A DNA stretch of 64,000 bases from Bacillus tequilensis KCTC 13622 (lineage in GTDB: Bacteria > Bacillota > Bacilli > Bacillales > Bacillaceae), in the NCBI RefSeq assembly GCF_000507145.1, contig NZ_AYTO01000034.1, positions 434,001 to 498,000 on the forward strand, given 5' to 3'. The notes below the pieces were generated by a model. It saw only the letters and a list, made by a program, of their open reading frames with translations, was not told where the DNA came from and made no database searches. This document shows positions 36,046 through 46,258 of the stretch, piece by piece. The number at the start of each line of letters is the position of its first letter. Position 1 is the first letter of the stretch. Position numbers and translations under genes: made by a program.

Positions 36046-37670
36046 AGCAAGTCAAATGCGAATGCGGACATGTAAACCCGGTCGGAACCGTTCTATGTGA
36101 ATCATGCGGAAGAGCGCTCCAGGAAACTCAGCCGCCGCTTGCTGATATGAGATATGACGGAAGCGCGAGACGTTCTCAAACCTATAATAAGACAATCATT
36201 GATAAAGTTTGGAATTTCTTTTCTTCGGTCAAGGTGGGCATATGGCTTATCGTCATCACCCTTGCCGCATCAGCGTTCGGCACCATTTTCCCCCAAGAAG
36301 CCTATTTGCCGCCGGGCGCACAGGCTGATACTTATTACAAAGAGCAGTACGGCACGTTCGGACAGCTTTATTATTTGCTGGGATTTCATCATTTATATGG
36401 TTCCTGGTGGTATTTGCTGCTCATAGCCTCGATTGGCATTTCACTCGTGATTTGCAGCCTCGACCGGGTCATTCCGTTATATAGGGCATTAAAAAATCAA
36501 GGTGTCAGAAGGAGCCCTGCTTTTTTAAGAAGGCAGCGCTTGTTCAGTGAAACCGGTACGATACTGAACGGGGAAGCAAAAGAAAAGATTGTTGTGCTCT
36601 TAAAGAAAAAGCATTATAGAGTCAGAGAAAAAGAGGGAAGCATTCTTGCGGAGAAAGGGCGATTTTCCCGCTGGGGACCATATGTCAACCACATTGGGTT
36701 GATTATCTTTCTGATCGGTGCGATGCTGAGATTTGTGCCTGGCATGTACGTCGATGAGACGCTTTGGGTCAGAGAAGGCGAAATCGCCGCAATTCCGGGA
36801 ACAGACGGAACATATTATTTGAAAAACAATCAATTCAGCGTAGAGACCTATAACAGCAAAACGGAAAAAAAGGTATTTGCAGATGCCATTGACAGAGTCG
36901 GGGACGGAAGAGTGGCAAAGAACTTTCAAACAGATGCCGTACTCTACAAGAGAGAAGGAAAAATCGTTTATGGCGAGAAGCCGAAGCTGAAAAAAGTAAC
37001 AGAAGAGGACATCCGTGTCAATCAGCCGCTGCGTTTTGATTCTTTTTCCGTTTACCAGGTGGATTATAAAGAGAATCAGCTTGATCAAATGGTGTTTCAG
37101 CTGATCGATAAAAAAACAAAAAAATCCTTTGGGAGCTTAAAGATCAACCTTCTGGATCCAGATTCGGTTTATGATCTTGGTAACGGTTACAAAGTTGAAA
37201 TCGCCAGCTATCTGCCAGACTTCTATTTTAATCAGGACGGAGAGCCGAGCACGAAAACAAAGGTCCCTAACAATCCGGCTTTTGTCTTTAATATCATAAC
37301 ACCCGACAAACCGAAGGGTGAAAAAAGCTTTGTCGCCATTCAAGAAACAATCGAAGGTTCCGGCAGCAATAAATACAAGCTGAAATTTGACCATGTCGAA
37401 ACGAAAAACATTACCGGACTCACAGTCAGAAAGGATCTGACGCTCTGGGTGCTTGCCGTCGGCGGAGCCATTTTTATGATCGGTGTCATTCAGGGTATGT
37501 ACTGGCAGCACCGAAGAATCTGGCTTCATTCACAGGACGGCGCTGTCTTAGTGGCAGGGCATACAAATAAAAACTGGTATGGCCTAAAGAAGGATCTAAC
37601 CTTTGTATTGGCTGATTCCGGTCTGACTGAACCAGAGGACCAAAAAGAATTAATGAAAACACAGAAATAG
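36042..37670 (+). CDS. resB: Cytochrome c biogenesis protein ResB
   Basis: A 542-residue integral membrane protein of the system II heme-ligation complex. An N-terminal zinc-ribbon-like segment ([18 protein letters not shown], residues 5-22) is followed by membrane segments near 65-85, 125-145 and 220-240, a large external domain (250-455) and a last segment near 465-485. It works with ResC to deliver and attach heme. The start overlaps resA by four bases (ATGA). Confidence 0.95.
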   Translation: MKQVKCECGHVNPVGTVLCESCGRALQETQPPLADMRYDGSARRSQTYNKTIIDKVWNFFSSVKVGIWLIVITLAASAFGTIFPQEAYLPPGAQADTYYKEQYGTFGQLYYLLGFHHLYGSWWYLLLIASIGISLVICSLDRVIPLYRALKNQGVRRSPAFLRRQRLFSETGTILNGEAKEKIVVLLKKKHYRVREKEGSILAEKGRFSRWGPYVNHIGLIIFLIGAMLRFVPGMYVDETLWVREGEIAAIPGTDGTYYLKNNQFSVETYNSKTEKKVFADAIDRVGDGRVAKNFQTDAVLYKREGKIVYGEKPKLKKVTEEDIRVNQPLRFDSFSVYQVDYKENQLDQMVFQLIDKKTKKSFGSLKINLLDPDSVYDLGNGYKVEIASYLPDFYFNQDGEPSTKTKVPNNPAFVFNIITPDKPKGEKSFVAIQETIEGSGSNKYKLKFDHVETKNITGLTVRKDLTLWVLAVGGAIFMIGVIQGMYWQHRRIWLHSQDGAVLVAGHTNKNWYGLKKDLTFVLADSGLTEPEDQKELMKTQK

Positions 37671-37689
37671 GCGAAGAGGGAGTGATGTC

Positions 37690-38865
37690 ATGGCAGAGCT
37701 GAGCGGAAATTTTCTTTATGCGGCCTTTCTTGTGTATTTAATCGCTGTCCCGATTTTTGGCGGGGCCATACGCGGAAATAAAGATAAAAAGGGCAAGCCA
37801 AACCGGTGGGCCAATATCGGGATCACCCTATCTATTGTTGGTTTTCTCTGCCACCTGGGATATTTCATCACGAGGTGGGCTGTCAGCGGCCATGCGCCTG
37901 TCAGCAATATGTTTGAATTCACCACCGCCTTTGGCATGATGCTTGTTTTGGCGTTTATTATTCTATATTTTATCTACAGATTGCCTTCATTAGGCCTGTT
38001 CACGCTGTCAATCGCTTTATTGCTGATTGCTTACGCAAGCATGTTTCCGACGGATATATCGCCCTTAATTCCATCGCTGCAAAGCAATTGGCTGTATATT
38101 CACGTTACAACAGCCGCGCTTGGGCAAGCTATACTTGCTATCAGCTTTGTCGCCGGTGTTATCTTTCTTTTGAAGCATGTAGACCAGACCAAACCTAGCA
38201 AAAAAACGTTCTGGCTTGAAGGGATTATGTTTATCCTGGTCACAACCGTCGCCTTTATTGCGATCACATCTGCATTTCGTCTCGCAGGCTATGAAGCAGA
38301 GTTTAACTGGGTGGATAAAAATAAAGAAAAAAGCGTGATGGTGTATGAAATGCCTGCGCTTGTCGGCCCGCATGAGGGAGAGCTTTTGACCGAAGGAAGA
38401 ATGGAGCCGCTTGCTGAGCTTCCCGCTCTTTTCTCAGGCAGAAAGGTGAACACTGTCATTTGGTCATTTGGAGCAGGTCTTGTTTTGTACGGGGCCCTTC
38501 GTCTGATCATCAGAAAAAGAATCAGCGCTCTATTCCATCCGCTGGTGAAAAACGTCAATCTTGATCTGGTGGATGAGGTTGGGTACAGGGCCGTATCCAT
38601 CGGGTTTCCGATCTTTACGCTCGGCGCGCTGATCTTTGCGATGATTTGGGCTCAGCTCGCGTGGACCAGGTTTTGGGGCTGGGACCCTAAGGAAGTATGG
38701 GCGCTGATCACGTTTTTGTTTTATGCCGCTTACTTGCATTTAAGACTGTCAAGAGGCTGGCACGGTGAGAAGTCAGCATGGCTGGCCGTAATCGGTTTTG
38801 CTATTATTATGTTTAATTTAATATTCGTAAATCTTGTGCTTGCCGGACTTCATTCTTATGCATAG
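37690..38865 (+). CDS. resC: Cytochrome c biogenesis protein ResC
   Basis: A 391-residue polytopic heme handling protein of the CcmC/CcsA family. The tryptophan-rich heme-binding motif [13 protein letters not shown] occurs at about residue 334, with conserved histidines near the ends of flanking membrane segments ([15 protein letters not shown] and [15 protein letters not shown]). With ResB it exports heme for c-type cytochromes. ATG 37690 follows GAGGGAGTG, 19 bases after resB. Confidence 0.95.
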   Translation: MAELSGNFLYAAFLVYLIAVPIFGGAIRGNKDKKGKPNRWANIGITLSIVGFLCHLGYFITRWAVSGHAPVSNMFEFTTAFGMMLVLAFIILYFIYRLPSLGLFTLSIALLLIAYASMFPTDISPLIPSLQSNWLYIHVTTAALGQAILAISFVAGVIFLLKHVDQTKPSKKTFWLEGIMFILVTTVAFIAITSAFRLAGYEAEFNWVDKNKEKSVMVYEMPALVGPHEGELLTEGRMEPLAELPALFSGRKVNTVIWSFGAGLVLYGALRLIIRKRISALFHPLVKNVNLDLVDEVGYRAVSIGFPIFTLGALIFAMIWAQLAWTRFWGWDPKEVWALITFLFYAAYLHLRLSRGWHGEKSAWLAVIGFAIIMFNLIFVNLVLAGLHSYA

Positions 38866-38945
38866 TCCTTTGAAAGCGACACAGTTCTCAAACTTTCTCA
38901 TGATTTGATAAAATGAAAGTAACAGAAGGAAAGCAGGGGGAAAAC

Positions 38946-39668
38946 ATGGACCAAACGAACGAAACAAAAATATTAGTAGTTGATGACGAAGCCAGAATTC
39001 GCCGCCTTTTAAGAATGTATCTTGAACGTGAAAATTATGTCATAGACGAAGCGGAAAATGGTGATGAAGCCATTGCCAAAGGGCTTGAAGCCAATTATGA
39101 CTTGATTTTGCTTGATCTGATGATGCCGGGGACAGACGGAATTGAAGTGTGCCGGCAAGTTCGAGAAAAAAAAGCGACGCCAATCATCATGCTGACTGCA
39201 AAAGGAGAAGAAGCAAACCGGGTGCAGGGGTTTGAAGCGGGAACAGACGATTATATTGTCAAGCCGTTCAGCCCGAGAGAAGTTGTGCTGCGGGTAAAGG
39301 CTCTTTTGAGAAGAGCATCTCAAACCTCTTATTTCAATGCCAATACACCGACGAAAAATGTGCTCGTGTTTTCACATCTGTCCATTGACCATGATGCCCA
39401 CCGCGTAACGGCTGACGGAACTGAAGTAAGCCTGACGCCGAAAGAGTATGAGCTTCTTCACTTCTTAGCGAAAACACCAGACAAAGTATATGATCGGGAA
39501 AAGCTTCTGAAAGAAGTGTGGCAGTATGAGTTTTTTGGTGATCTGCGGACAGTGGACACTCACGTCAAACGTTTGAGAGAGAAGCTGAACAAGGTATCAC
39601 CGGAAGCTGCGAAGAAAATAGTCACCGTATGGGGTGTAGGCTATAAATTTGAGGTAGGCGCTGAATGA
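38946..39668 (+). CDS. resD: Redox response regulator ResD
   Basis: A 240-residue OmpR/PhoB-type response regulator. The receiver domain (1-120) has the phospho-acceptor D57 in [10 protein letters not shown], with acidic pocket VVDDE and switch residues in [10 protein letters not shown] and K-P-F. The winged-helix DNA-binding domain is at about 140-238. It activates genes for aerobic and anaerobic respiration, including nitrate and nitrite use. ATG 38946 follows AGCAGGGGG. A separate promoter in the 80-base gap after resC (GATAAAAT near 38907) is plausible. Confidence 0.97.
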   Translation: MDQTNETKILVVDDEARIRRLLRMYLERENYVIDEAENGDEAIAKGLEANYDLILLDLMMPGTDGIEVCRQVREKKATPIIMLTAKGEEANRVQGFEAGTDDYIVKPFSPREVVLRVKALLRRASQTSYFNANTPTKNVLVFSHLSIDHDAHRVTADGTEVSLTPKEYELLHFLAKTPDKVYDREKLLKEVWQYEFFGDLRTVDTHVKRLREKLNKVSPEAAKKIVTVWGVGYKFEVGAE

Positions 39669-41434
39669 AATTTTGGAAAAGCGTAGTAGGCAAGCTGTGG
39701 TTTACGATCCTTTCACTCGTCTTGATCGTATTGTTCATTTTAACGGTTCTTTTGCTGGAATTCATTGAAAATTACCATGTGGAAGAAGCTGAGAATGATT
39801 TAACACAGCTTGCGAATAAAGTTGCTGTCATCATAGAAGATCACGAGGACCAGGCACTGGCAAGATCAATCACATGGGAACTTGCTGATAACTTAACAAG
39901 CATTGCCATCATTCAGAATGAGAAAAAATACTGGTATTCTCCGAATGATAAAAATCGCCTGTCGTCCATTACAGTTGAGCAAATACAGCATGACAAAGAC
40001 TTGAATAAAGCTCTTCAAGAACATAAAAAAGTAAGCAAACGTACGGTGCTGAGCGATACGGACACGGATAATGAACGTCTGATTGTAGGTGTCCCGTATG
40101 AGAAAGACGGAAAGAAAGGCATGGTCTTTTTATCTCAGTCTTTGCTTGCCGTTAAAGATACAACAAAACATACAACCCGCTATATTTATCTGGCCGCGGG
40201 GATTGCGATTGTGCTGACCACGTTTTTCGCTTTCTTTTTATCAAGCAGGGTCACGTACCCGCTTCGAAAAATGAGAGAAGGCGCACAGGATTTGGCGAAG
40301 GGCAAGTTCGATACAAAAATTCCGATTTTAACCCAGGATGAAATTGGTGAACTGGCAACCGCTTTTAATCAAATGGGGCGGCAGCTTAATTTTCATATTA
40401 ATGCGCTCAATCAAGAAAAAGAGCAGCTCTCTAATATTTTGAGCAGTATGGCCGACGGGGTCATCACCATTAATATTGACGGTACGATCCTTGTGACAAA
40501 CCCTCCGGCTGAACGCTTTCTTCAGGCATGGTATTATGAACAGAACATGAATATCAAAGAAGGCGATAACCTGCCGCCTGAAGCAAAAGAGCTGTTCCAA
40601 AACGCTGTTAGCACTGAAAAAGAACAAATGATTGAAATGACGCTGCAAGGGAGATCATGGGTGCTCTTGATGTCGCCGCTTTATGCGGAATCTCATGTCA
40701 GAGGAGCAGTTGCCGTGCTGCGCGACATGACTGAAGAACGCCGCCTTGATAAGCTGCGGGAGGATTTTATTGCAAATGTCAGCCATGAGCTGAGAACACC
40801 AATCTCCATGCTTCAGGGATATAGTGAAGCAATTGTTGATGACATTGCAAGCTCTGAAGAAGACCGGAAAGAAATTGCGCAAATCATTTATGACGAATCC
40901 CTGCGAATGGGCCGCTTAGTCAATGACTTGCTTGATTTAGCCCGAATGGAATCAGGTCATACAGGCTTGCATTATGAAAAAATCAATGTCAATGAATTTT
41001 TAGAGAAAATCATTCGGAAATTTTCCGGTGTTGCGAGAGAAAAACATATTGCTTTACATCAAGATATTTCTCTCACAGAAGAGGAATTTATGTTTGATGC
41101 AGACAAGATGGAGCAGGTATTTACCAATTTGATCGATAACGCGCTGCGGCATACTTCATCCGGCGGGAGTGTTTCCATTGCAGTCCATTCTGTGAAGGAT
41201 GGATTGAAAATTGATATCAAAGACTCTGGATCAGGTATACCGGAAGAAGATCTGCCGTTTATCTTTGAACGTTTTTATAAGGCAGATAAAGCGCGGACAA
41301 GAGGCAGAGCAGGAACCGGGCTTGGGCTGGCTATTGTTAAAAATATTGTGGAAGCGCACAACGGAACAATTACAGTGCACAGCCGAATCGATAAAGGAAC
41401 GACATTTACATTTTATATTCCGACAAAACGATAA
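39665..41434 (+). CDS. resE: Redox sensor histidine kinase ResE
   Basis: A 589-residue sensor kinase partnered with ResD. Order of parts: transmembrane 11-32, external loop 33-171, transmembrane 172-193, HAMP 194-246, PAS 254-355, HisKA with H374 in [10 protein letters not shown], and the ATPase domain with N box [15 protein letters not shown] and [12 protein letters not shown]. The HAMP/PAS part is the signal-receiving area for oxygen limitation and nitric oxide in B. subtilis. The start overlaps resD by four bases. Confidence 0.97.
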   Translation: MKFWKSVVGKLWFTILSLVLIVLFILTVLLLEFIENYHVEEAENDLTQLANKVAVIIEDHEDQALARSITWELADNLTSIAIIQNEKKYWYSPNDKNRLSSITVEQIQHDKDLNKALQEHKKVSKRTVLSDTDTDNERLIVGVPYEKDGKKGMVFLSQSLLAVKDTTKHTTRYIYLAAGIAIVLTTFFAFFLSSRVTYPLRKMREGAQDLAKGKFDTKIPILTQDEIGELATAFNQMGRQLNFHINALNQEKEQLSNILSSMADGVITINIDGTILVTNPPAERFLQAWYYEQNMNIKEGDNLPPEAKELFQNAVSTEKEQMIEMTLQGRSWVLLMSPLYAESHVRGAVAVLRDMTEERRLDKLREDFIANVSHELRTPISMLQGYSEAIVDDIASSEEDRKEIAQIIYDESLRMGRLVNDLLDLARMESGHTGLHYEKINVNEFLEKIIRKFSGVAREKHIALHQDISLTEEEFMFDADKMEQVFTNLIDNALRHTSSGGSVSIAVHSVKDGLKIDIKDSGSGIPEEDLPFIFERFYKADKARTRGRAGTGLGLAIVKNIVEAHNGTITVHSRIDKGTTFTFYIPTKR

Positions 41435-41474
41435 AATGGAGTCTGAATTTGCCGAAGAATCTTGTTCCATAAGA

Positions 41475-41507
41475 AACACCCGCTCAATTGAGCGGGTGTT
41501 TTTTTAA
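41475..41507 (+). terminator. Rho-independent terminator of res operon
   Basis: A 26-base perfect palindrome, AACACCCGCTCAA and its complement (41475-41500), followed by T5. Confidence 0.9.
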
Positions 41508-41587
41508 AAAGCCAATATTAATAAAATTTAAGAATATGTTAATATAAATTCCCTTCCAAATTCCAGTTTATCGTAATATAGTTGTAA

Positions 41588-41614
41588 TGTAACTTTTCAA
41601 GCTACTCATACGAC
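41588..41614 (+). promoter_or_regulatory. Sigma-X autoregulatory promoter of sigX
   Basis: TGTAAC (41588-41593) and CGAC (41611-41614) with a 17-base spacer fit the sigma-X consensus. Autoregulation of sigX is established. Confidence 0.75.
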
Positions 41615-41639
41615 AAAAAAGTGAACGGAGGGGTTTCAA

Positions 41640-42224
41640 ATGGAAGAAACCTTTCAATTATTATATGATACATATCATCAAGATTTGTACCAATTTTTAT
41701 TTTATATGGTAAAGGATAAAAGCCAGGCAGAAGATCTTCTTCAAGAGGTTTATATCCGTGTATTAAATTCTTATCATACGTTTGAAGGAAGAAGCAGTGA
41801 AAAAACATGGCTTTTGTCGATCGCGCGCCATGTTGCGATTGACTGGTTCCGTAAACAGCAGACGATCAGACAGCGTATACTCGGCACATTTGATTGGGAC
41901 ACACAGGATGTCAGAGATCAGGAATTGCTTCCGGACGAACTTGCGGTTCAACATGAAAATGTCCGGGAAATTTATGCTGCGCTTGACCAATGCACGATTG
42001 ATCAAAGAGCTGTGATTATCTTGCGGTTTATTCAGGGATATTCAATTCAGGAAACAGCCAATGCTCTGCGCTTCTCGGAAAGCAAGGTGAAAACGACCCA
42101 ACACAGGGGACTCAAAGTACTTCGGAAACATATGGAGCTTTTGAGGGAGGAGCTAATGGATGATGAAGTCAGAATGGAACGAAGAACAGATAAAGGAGTT
42201 GTTAAATCAACTTCCGGCAGTTAA
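41640..42224 (+). CDS. sigX: ECF RNA polymerase sigma factor SigX
   Basis: A 194-residue extracytoplasmic-function sigma factor with region 2 (DLYQFLFYMVKDKSQAEDLL, then SEKTWLLSIARHVAIDWFR) and region 4 (IDQRAVIILRFIQGYSIQE). It directs genes altering cell-surface charge, such as dltA and pssA, and cationic peptide resistance. The ribosome site GGAGGGG precedes ATG 41640. Its last 65 bases overlap rsiX, tying synthesis to that of its inhibitor. Confidence 0.97.
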   Translation: MEETFQLLYDTYHQDLYQFLFYMVKDKSQAEDLLQEVYIRVLNSYHTFEGRSSEKTWLLSIARHVAIDWFRKQQTIRQRILGTFDWDTQDVRDQELLPDELAVQHENVREIYAALDQCTIDQRAVIILRFIQGYSIQETANALRFSESKVKTTQHRGLKVLRKHMELLREELMDDEVRMERRTDKGVVKSTSGS

Positions 42225-43266
42225 AGACCATCGTTCGCCTCAGGATATTTACAAGCGGCTGACGATGGCAAGTAGCAAAAAAAAGCCCGCTGTCAGGTGG
42301 ATTGGCCCCGCGTGCGCCGCTGCAATTGCGGTTTATATCGCCTTCATTATTTCTCCTCATTTCCTTGATCAGACACAACCTCAACAAAAAGAAGCGTCCC
42401 AAGAGAACGCTGTAACAAACGCTGAGACAGCAGACAGCCCAAAAGCTGCATCATCTCTGGATCAGACTTCGTTTGTTGTTCCTGAAAAGGAACGGAACAA
42501 TTACGTCACTGTTGCGATTGCTGATGCTGAAACATCCGCCATTATACCCATCAGCATCAAAAAAACAAACGCAGACCAAACGATACAGGATATGCTGTCA
42601 GAAAGCAGTGAATTGGGGATCATTAATCATGCTATTACGATTCCGTCCTTCATAGATGAAGTAGAGGTAAAGGAAAAACCAAAGCAGAAGGAATTAAGTG
42701 TACGAGTTCATCAGCTCATTACGGCTTTTTCTGTAAAAGATGATACACTGTTAAAAAAACTGCTGAAAGAATCTTTAGAATGGAGTCCTTTTGAAAAAAT
42801 AACATTTTTATCTGATGAAAATGAGAGCGGCGTTCGTATTGGCTCATATGGCACTTCTACTGAAATTTCGATTCCCAAACAGTCAAAAAGAGCCTTCTAT
42901 TTATACCAAAATAAAGAAGGACAAGACCTTCTCGTTCCGTCAGAAAAAACATTTCATACAGTAAAAGAAGCCATTAAGAATATGGAATCGAGCAATCAAA
43001 AAGGTATAGCACCTCTTATTAAAACGGGTGCTGTCCAATCTGTAACGAAGAAACAGAAACACTTATATATCCGCTTCTCAAAAGACTCAGAAGTTGAGGA
43101 TTCTATTGCCGGTATCTTAATGCTGGAGGGCCTTCTTTTAACAGCAAAAGAGTTTGGCTTTACAGAAGTGACCTTTACGGAAACCAGAACAAAAAAAATC
43201 GGCAGATATGACGTATCAGATGCAATTCCGGTACCGTCTGCCCCAAATCCGATCACTTTAAACTAA
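42160..43266 (+). CDS. rsiX: Anti-sigma-X factor RsiX
   Basis: A 368-residue single-pass membrane protein. The cytoplasmic N-terminal domain (about 1-45) binds SigX; the transmembrane segment is near 46-65 (GPACAAAIAVYIAFII), and a large external domain with a GerMN-like C-terminal part (LIKTGAVQSVTKKQKHLYIR) follows. ATG 42160 is the first of two adjacent ATGs behind GAGGGAGGAGC. The long external region may sense the envelope state. Confidence 0.95.
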   Translation: MMKSEWNEEQIKELLNQLPAVKDHRSPQDIYKRLTMASSKKKPAVRWIGPACAAAIAVYIAFIISPHFLDQTQPQQKEASQENAVTNAETADSPKAASSLDQTSFVVPEKERNNYVTVAIADAETSAIIPISIKKTNADQTIQDMLSESSELGIINHAITIPSFIDEVEVKEKPKQKELSVRVHQLITAFSVKDDTLLKKLLKESLEWSPFEKITFLSDENESGVRIGSYGTSTEISIPKQSKRAFYLYQNKEGQDLLVPSEKTFHTVKEAIKNMESSNQKGIAPLIKTGAVQSVTKKQKHLYIRFSKDSEVEDSIAGILMLEGLLLTAKEFGFTEVTFTETRTKKIGRYDVSDAIPVPSAPNPITLN

Positions 43267-43293
43267 AAAGGGCCCTCTGAGGCTCTTTTTTAG
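43266..43293 (+). terminator. Rho-independent terminator of sigX-rsiX
   Basis: AAAAGGGCC pairs with GGCTCTTTT (imperfect) across CTCTGA, ending in T6. Confidence 0.75.
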
Positions 43294-43314
43294 TTGCTTT
43301 TCGTATTATAAAAA

Positions 43315-43343
43315 TTTTCAAAAAAAAGTGACGCGTGTATAAT
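43315..43343 (+). promoter_or_regulatory. Predicted sigma-A promoter of aroC
   Basis: TTTTCA (43315-43320), 17-base spacer, TATAAT (43338-43343). Confidence 0.55.
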
Positions 43344-43377
43344 AAAACAAGGTAACGATTGAAAGGATTTGAGACGA

Positions 43378-44145
43378 GTGAACGTACTAACAATCAAAGG
43401 AGTTTCCATCGGTGAAGGGATGCCGAAAATCATTGTTCCGCTGATGGGAAAAACAGAAAAACAAATTTTGAACGAAGCAAAAACCGTAAAAACATTAAAC
43501 CCTGACATTGTCGAGTGGCGAGTCGACGTATTTGAAAAAGCAAATGACAGAGAAGCCGTCACAAAGATGATTTTTGAGCTTCGGGAGTCTTTAGCGGACA
43601 AGCCGTTTTTGTTTACATTCAGAACGCATAAAGAAGGCGGCAGGATGGAAATGGACGAAAGCTCTTATATTGCTTTGCTTGAAGCGGCAGTCCAAACAAA
43701 AGGCATCGATCTTATTGACATTGAATTATTTACAGGAGATGCAAATGTGGAAGCGTTAGTGTCGCTGGCGGAAAAAAACAATGTCTATGTGGTGATGTCA
43801 AATCATGATTTTGAGAAAACACCAGCGAAAGATGAAATTCTTTTGAGACTTCGGAAAATGCAGAATTTAGGGGCGCATATTCCCAAAATAGCTGTCATGC
43901 CGAATGATACAGGAGATCTCTTAACACTGCTTGATGCGACGTATACAATGAAAACAAAATATGCAGACCGTCCAATCATTACGATGTCAATGGCTGCAAC
44001 AGGGCTGGTCAGCAGGCTGAGCGGTGAGGTTTTTGGATCAGCTTGTACGTTCGGCGCGGGAGAAGAGGCATCGGCCCCCGGTCAAATACCTGTTTCTGAG
44101 CTGAGAAATGTCTTAGAGGTTTTGCACAAAAACACACGAAAATAG
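43378..44145 (+). CDS. aroC: Type I 3-dehydroquinate dehydratase AroC
   Basis: A 255-residue (beta/alpha)8 enzyme that dehydrates 3-dehydroquinate to 3-dehydroshikimate through a Schiff base in the shikimate route. Seen here are EWRVDVFEK, SNHDFEKTP with the catalytic His near residue 143, PKIAVMPND with the Schiff-base Lys near 170, and SMAATGLVSRLSGEVFGS. I start at GTG 43378, ten bases after AAAGGA. The neighbouring serA is convergent. Confidence 0.95.
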   Translation: MNVLTIKGVSIGEGMPKIIVPLMGKTEKQILNEAKTVKTLNPDIVEWRVDVFEKANDREAVTKMIFELRESLADKPFLFTFRTHKEGGRMEMDESSYIALLEAAVQTKGIDLIDIELFTGDANVEALVSLAEKNNVYVVMSNHDFEKTPAKDEILLRLRKMQNLGAHIPKIAVMPNDTGDLLTLLDATYTMKTKYADRPIITMSMAATGLVSRLSGEVFGSACTFGAGEEASAPGQIPVSELRNVLEVLHKNTRK

Positions 44146-44152
44146 AACAATA

Positions 44153-44187
44153 AAAAAACTCAAGCTTATAAAGCTTGAGTTTTTTTG
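44153..44187. terminator. Bidirectional terminator between aroC and serA
   Basis: AAAAAACTCAAGCTT pairs with AAGCTTGAGTTTTTT across ATA, with T and A runs on each side. Confidence 0.9.
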
Positions 44188-44190
44188 AGG

Positions 44191-45768
44191 TTAGGGAAGA
44201 TCAATGAGCTTTACAGACACAATATCAGGTATATCTGTTAGTTCTTTCACAATTTTATCTTCAAGATGTCTGTCAAAGGAAAGCATCATGATGGCTTCTC
44301 CGCCTTTTTCTTTACGGCCAACCTGCATGGTTGCAATGTTAATATCGTTATCACCGAGAATACGTCCAACTCGGCCGATGACACCCGTTGTATCCTGATG
44401 CTGGATATATACCAAGTGACCCGTCGGATAAAAATCGATATTAAAACCGTTGATCTCGACAATGCGCTCGCCGAAATGAGGAATATACGTAGCCGTTACA
44501 GTAAAGGTGCTGCGGTCTCCTGTCACTTTTACGCTGATGCAGTTATCGTATCCAGATTCAGAAGAGGAAATTTTTTCACTGAAGCTGATGCCGCGTTCTT
44601 TCGCGACACCTCCCGCATTGACCTCGTTAACAGTTGAGTCAACGCGCGGTTTTAAAAAGCCTGACAGAAGGCTTTTTGTAATGAACGATGTTTCAAGTTT
44701 GGCAATGGTGCCTTCGTATTGAATGGCAACATCCTGTACCGGCTCTTTCATGCATTGTGATACCAGGCTGCCGATTTTCCCTGCGATTTGATGGTAAGGT
44801 TTAATTTTAGCGAATTCATCTTTTGTCATGGCAGGAAGGTTGATAGCTGACATCACAGGAAGACCTTTTGCGAACTGCAGAACTTCTTCTGACACTTGGG
44901 CTGCGACATTTAACTGAGCTTCTTTAGTCGATGCCCCGAGGTGAGGAGTGGCAATGACTAATGGATGATCAACGAGTTTATTGTCAACTGGCGGTTCAAC
45001 TTCAAAAACGTCAAGCGCCGCTCCGGCAACATGCCCGCTGTCCAAAGCTTCGAGAAGCGCTGCTTCATCGATAATACCGCCTCGCGCACAGTTAATTAAG
45101 CGAACGCCTTTTTTCGTTTTTGCAATCGTTTCTTTATTTAATAAGCCCTTTGTTTCTTTTGTTAAAGGCGTGTGAACGGTAATGATATCCGCGCTTTCAA
45201 GCACTTCTTCAAATGTACGGCTGTTTACGCCGATTTTTTTCGCTCTTTCTTCAGTTAAGAACGGATCGAAAACGTGAACAGTCATACCAAACGCTCGCGC
45301 ACGCTGTGCAATTTCGCTTCCGATTCGGCCTAATCCGACAATCCCAAGCGTTTTTCCGTAAAGCTCTGAACCGACGTAAGCTGTGCGGTTCCACTCTCTG
45401 GATTTCACTGAGATATTAGCCTGAGGGATGTGTCTCATTAAAGAAGAGATCATCGCAAATGTATGCTCAGCTGTCGAAATGGTGTTGCCGTTTGGAGCGT
45501 TAATCACAATTACCCCGTGTTTAGTCGCCTCGTCAATATCGATATTATCTACACCGACACCCGCTCTTCCGACAATTTTTAAAGAAGTCATTTTTTTGAA
45601 AAGATCTTCTGTTACTTTTGTTGCGCTTCGCACCAAAAGAGCATCAAAAGTATGTAATTCATCTTCTGCATCTGCTGCGTTTTTTTGAACGATTTCAATA
45701 AAGTCTGATTCAATTAGTGGCTGCAAGCCGTCGTTGCTCATTTTGTCTGAGACCAATACTCGAAACAT
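44191..45768 (-). CDS. serA: D-3-phosphoglycerate dehydrogenase SerA
   Basis: A 525-residue NAD enzyme starting serine synthesis from 3-phosphoglycerate. The catalytic and nucleotide-binding domain (1-310) shows GRAGVGVDNID, GLGRIGSEIAQRA, NCARGGIIDEAAL (Arg) and TPHLGAST (His). An intervening ASB domain (about 320-445) and a C-terminal ACT domain (about 453-525, GVIGRVGRILGDNDINIATM) make it the long, type 1 form. The ATG follows TTAGGAGGAAA on the minus strand. Confidence 0.97.
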   Translation of the reverse strand: MFRVLVSDKMSNDGLQPLIESDFIEIVQKNAADAEDELHTFDALLVRSATKVTEDLFKKMTSLKIVGRAGVGVDNIDIDEATKHGVIVINAPNGNTISTAEHTFAMISSLMRHIPQANISVKSREWNRTAYVGSELYGKTLGIVGLGRIGSEIAQRARAFGMTVHVFDPFLTEERAKKIGVNSRTFEEVLESADIITVHTPLTKETKGLLNKETIAKTKKGVRLINCARGGIIDEAALLEALDSGHVAGAALDVFEVEPPVDNKLVDHPLVIATPHLGASTKEAQLNVAAQVSEEVLQFAKGLPVMSAINLPAMTKDEFAKIKPYHQIAGKIGSLVSQCMKEPVQDVAIQYEGTIAKLETSFITKSLLSGFLKPRVDSTVNEVNAGGVAKERGISFSEKISSSESGYDNCISVKVTGDRSTFTVTATYIPHFGERIVEINGFNIDFYPTGHLVYIQHQDTTGVIGRVGRILGDNDINIATMQVGRKEKGGEAIMMLSFDRHLEDKIVKELTDIPDIVSVKLIDLP

Positions 45769-45807
45769 CGTTGATTTCCTCCTAAATTGGCAAACTAAAT
45801 ATCTGAT

Positions 45808-45836
45808 AATTTAACATATTCTCAATAGAGTGTCAA
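45808..45836 (-). promoter_or_regulatory. Sigma-A promoter of serA
   Basis: On the minus strand TTGACA (45836-45831) is exact, with a 17-base spacer and TAAATT (45813-45808). Confidence 0.75.
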
Positions 45837-45926
45837 TGTGTATTGACGCAGTAAAGGATAAAAGAAAGCCTGAAAATCAATATTCTTACGACTTTATGGG
45901 ATTATATATAATTTGAAGCAATTCTC

Positions 45927-45955
45927 TATACAGCCAACCAGTTATCGTTTATAAT
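45927..45955 (+). promoter_or_regulatory. Predicted sigma-A promoter of ribU
   Basis: TATACA (45927-45932), 17-base spacer, TATAAT (45950-45955), 20 bases before the FMN aptamer. Confidence 0.6.
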
Positions 45956-45974
45956 GAAACTAAATTCATAGATC

Positions 45975-46103
45975 AATCTTCGGGGCAGGGTGAAATTCCC
46001 TACCGGCGGTGATGAGCCGATGGCTCTAAGCCCGCGAGCTGTTTTTACAGCAGGATTCGGTGAGATTCCGGAGCCGACAGTACAGTCTGGATGGGAGAAG
46101 ATG
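45975..46103 (+). promoter_or_regulatory. FMN riboswitch (RFN element) of ribU
   Basis: Second RFN aptamer: AATCTTCGGGGCAGGGTG, ATTCCCTACCGGCGGTGAT, GCCCGCGAGC, GGAGCCGACAGTACAGTCT and GGATGGGAGAAGAT. It differs from the ribD aptamer in the variable stems but keeps the conserved blocks. The 490-base gap between serA and ribU is filled by the two promoters, this aptamer and two downstream hairpins. Confidence 0.95.
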
Positions 46104-46163
46104 GAGGTTCATAAGCGTTTTGAAATTGGATTTTCAAACGTTTCTTTGCCTAGCCTAATTTTC

Positions 46164-46198
46164 AAAACCCCGCTTTTATACATGAAGCGGTTTTTTTA
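46164..46198 (+). terminator. Terminator-like hairpin in ribU leader
   Basis: CCGCTT (46170-46175) pairs with AAGCGG (46185-46190) and AAA with TTT around a two-base bulge; T7 follows. It is a candidate attenuator for the aptamer. Confidence 0.65.
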
Positions 46199-46215
46199 TT
46201 GGCTGGAAAAGAACC

Positions 46216-46250
46216 TTTCCGTTTTCGAGTAAGATATGATCGAAAAGGAG
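46216..46250 (+). promoter_or_regulatory. Hairpin masking the ribU ribosome site
   Basis: TTTTCGA (46222-46228) pairs with TCGAAAA (46240-46246), and CC (46219-46220) with GG of the Shine-Dalgarno AAAAGGAG. This would hide the ribosome site and fits reported translational control of ribU by FMN. Confidence 0.5.
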
Positions 46251-46258
46251 AGAGTGAA

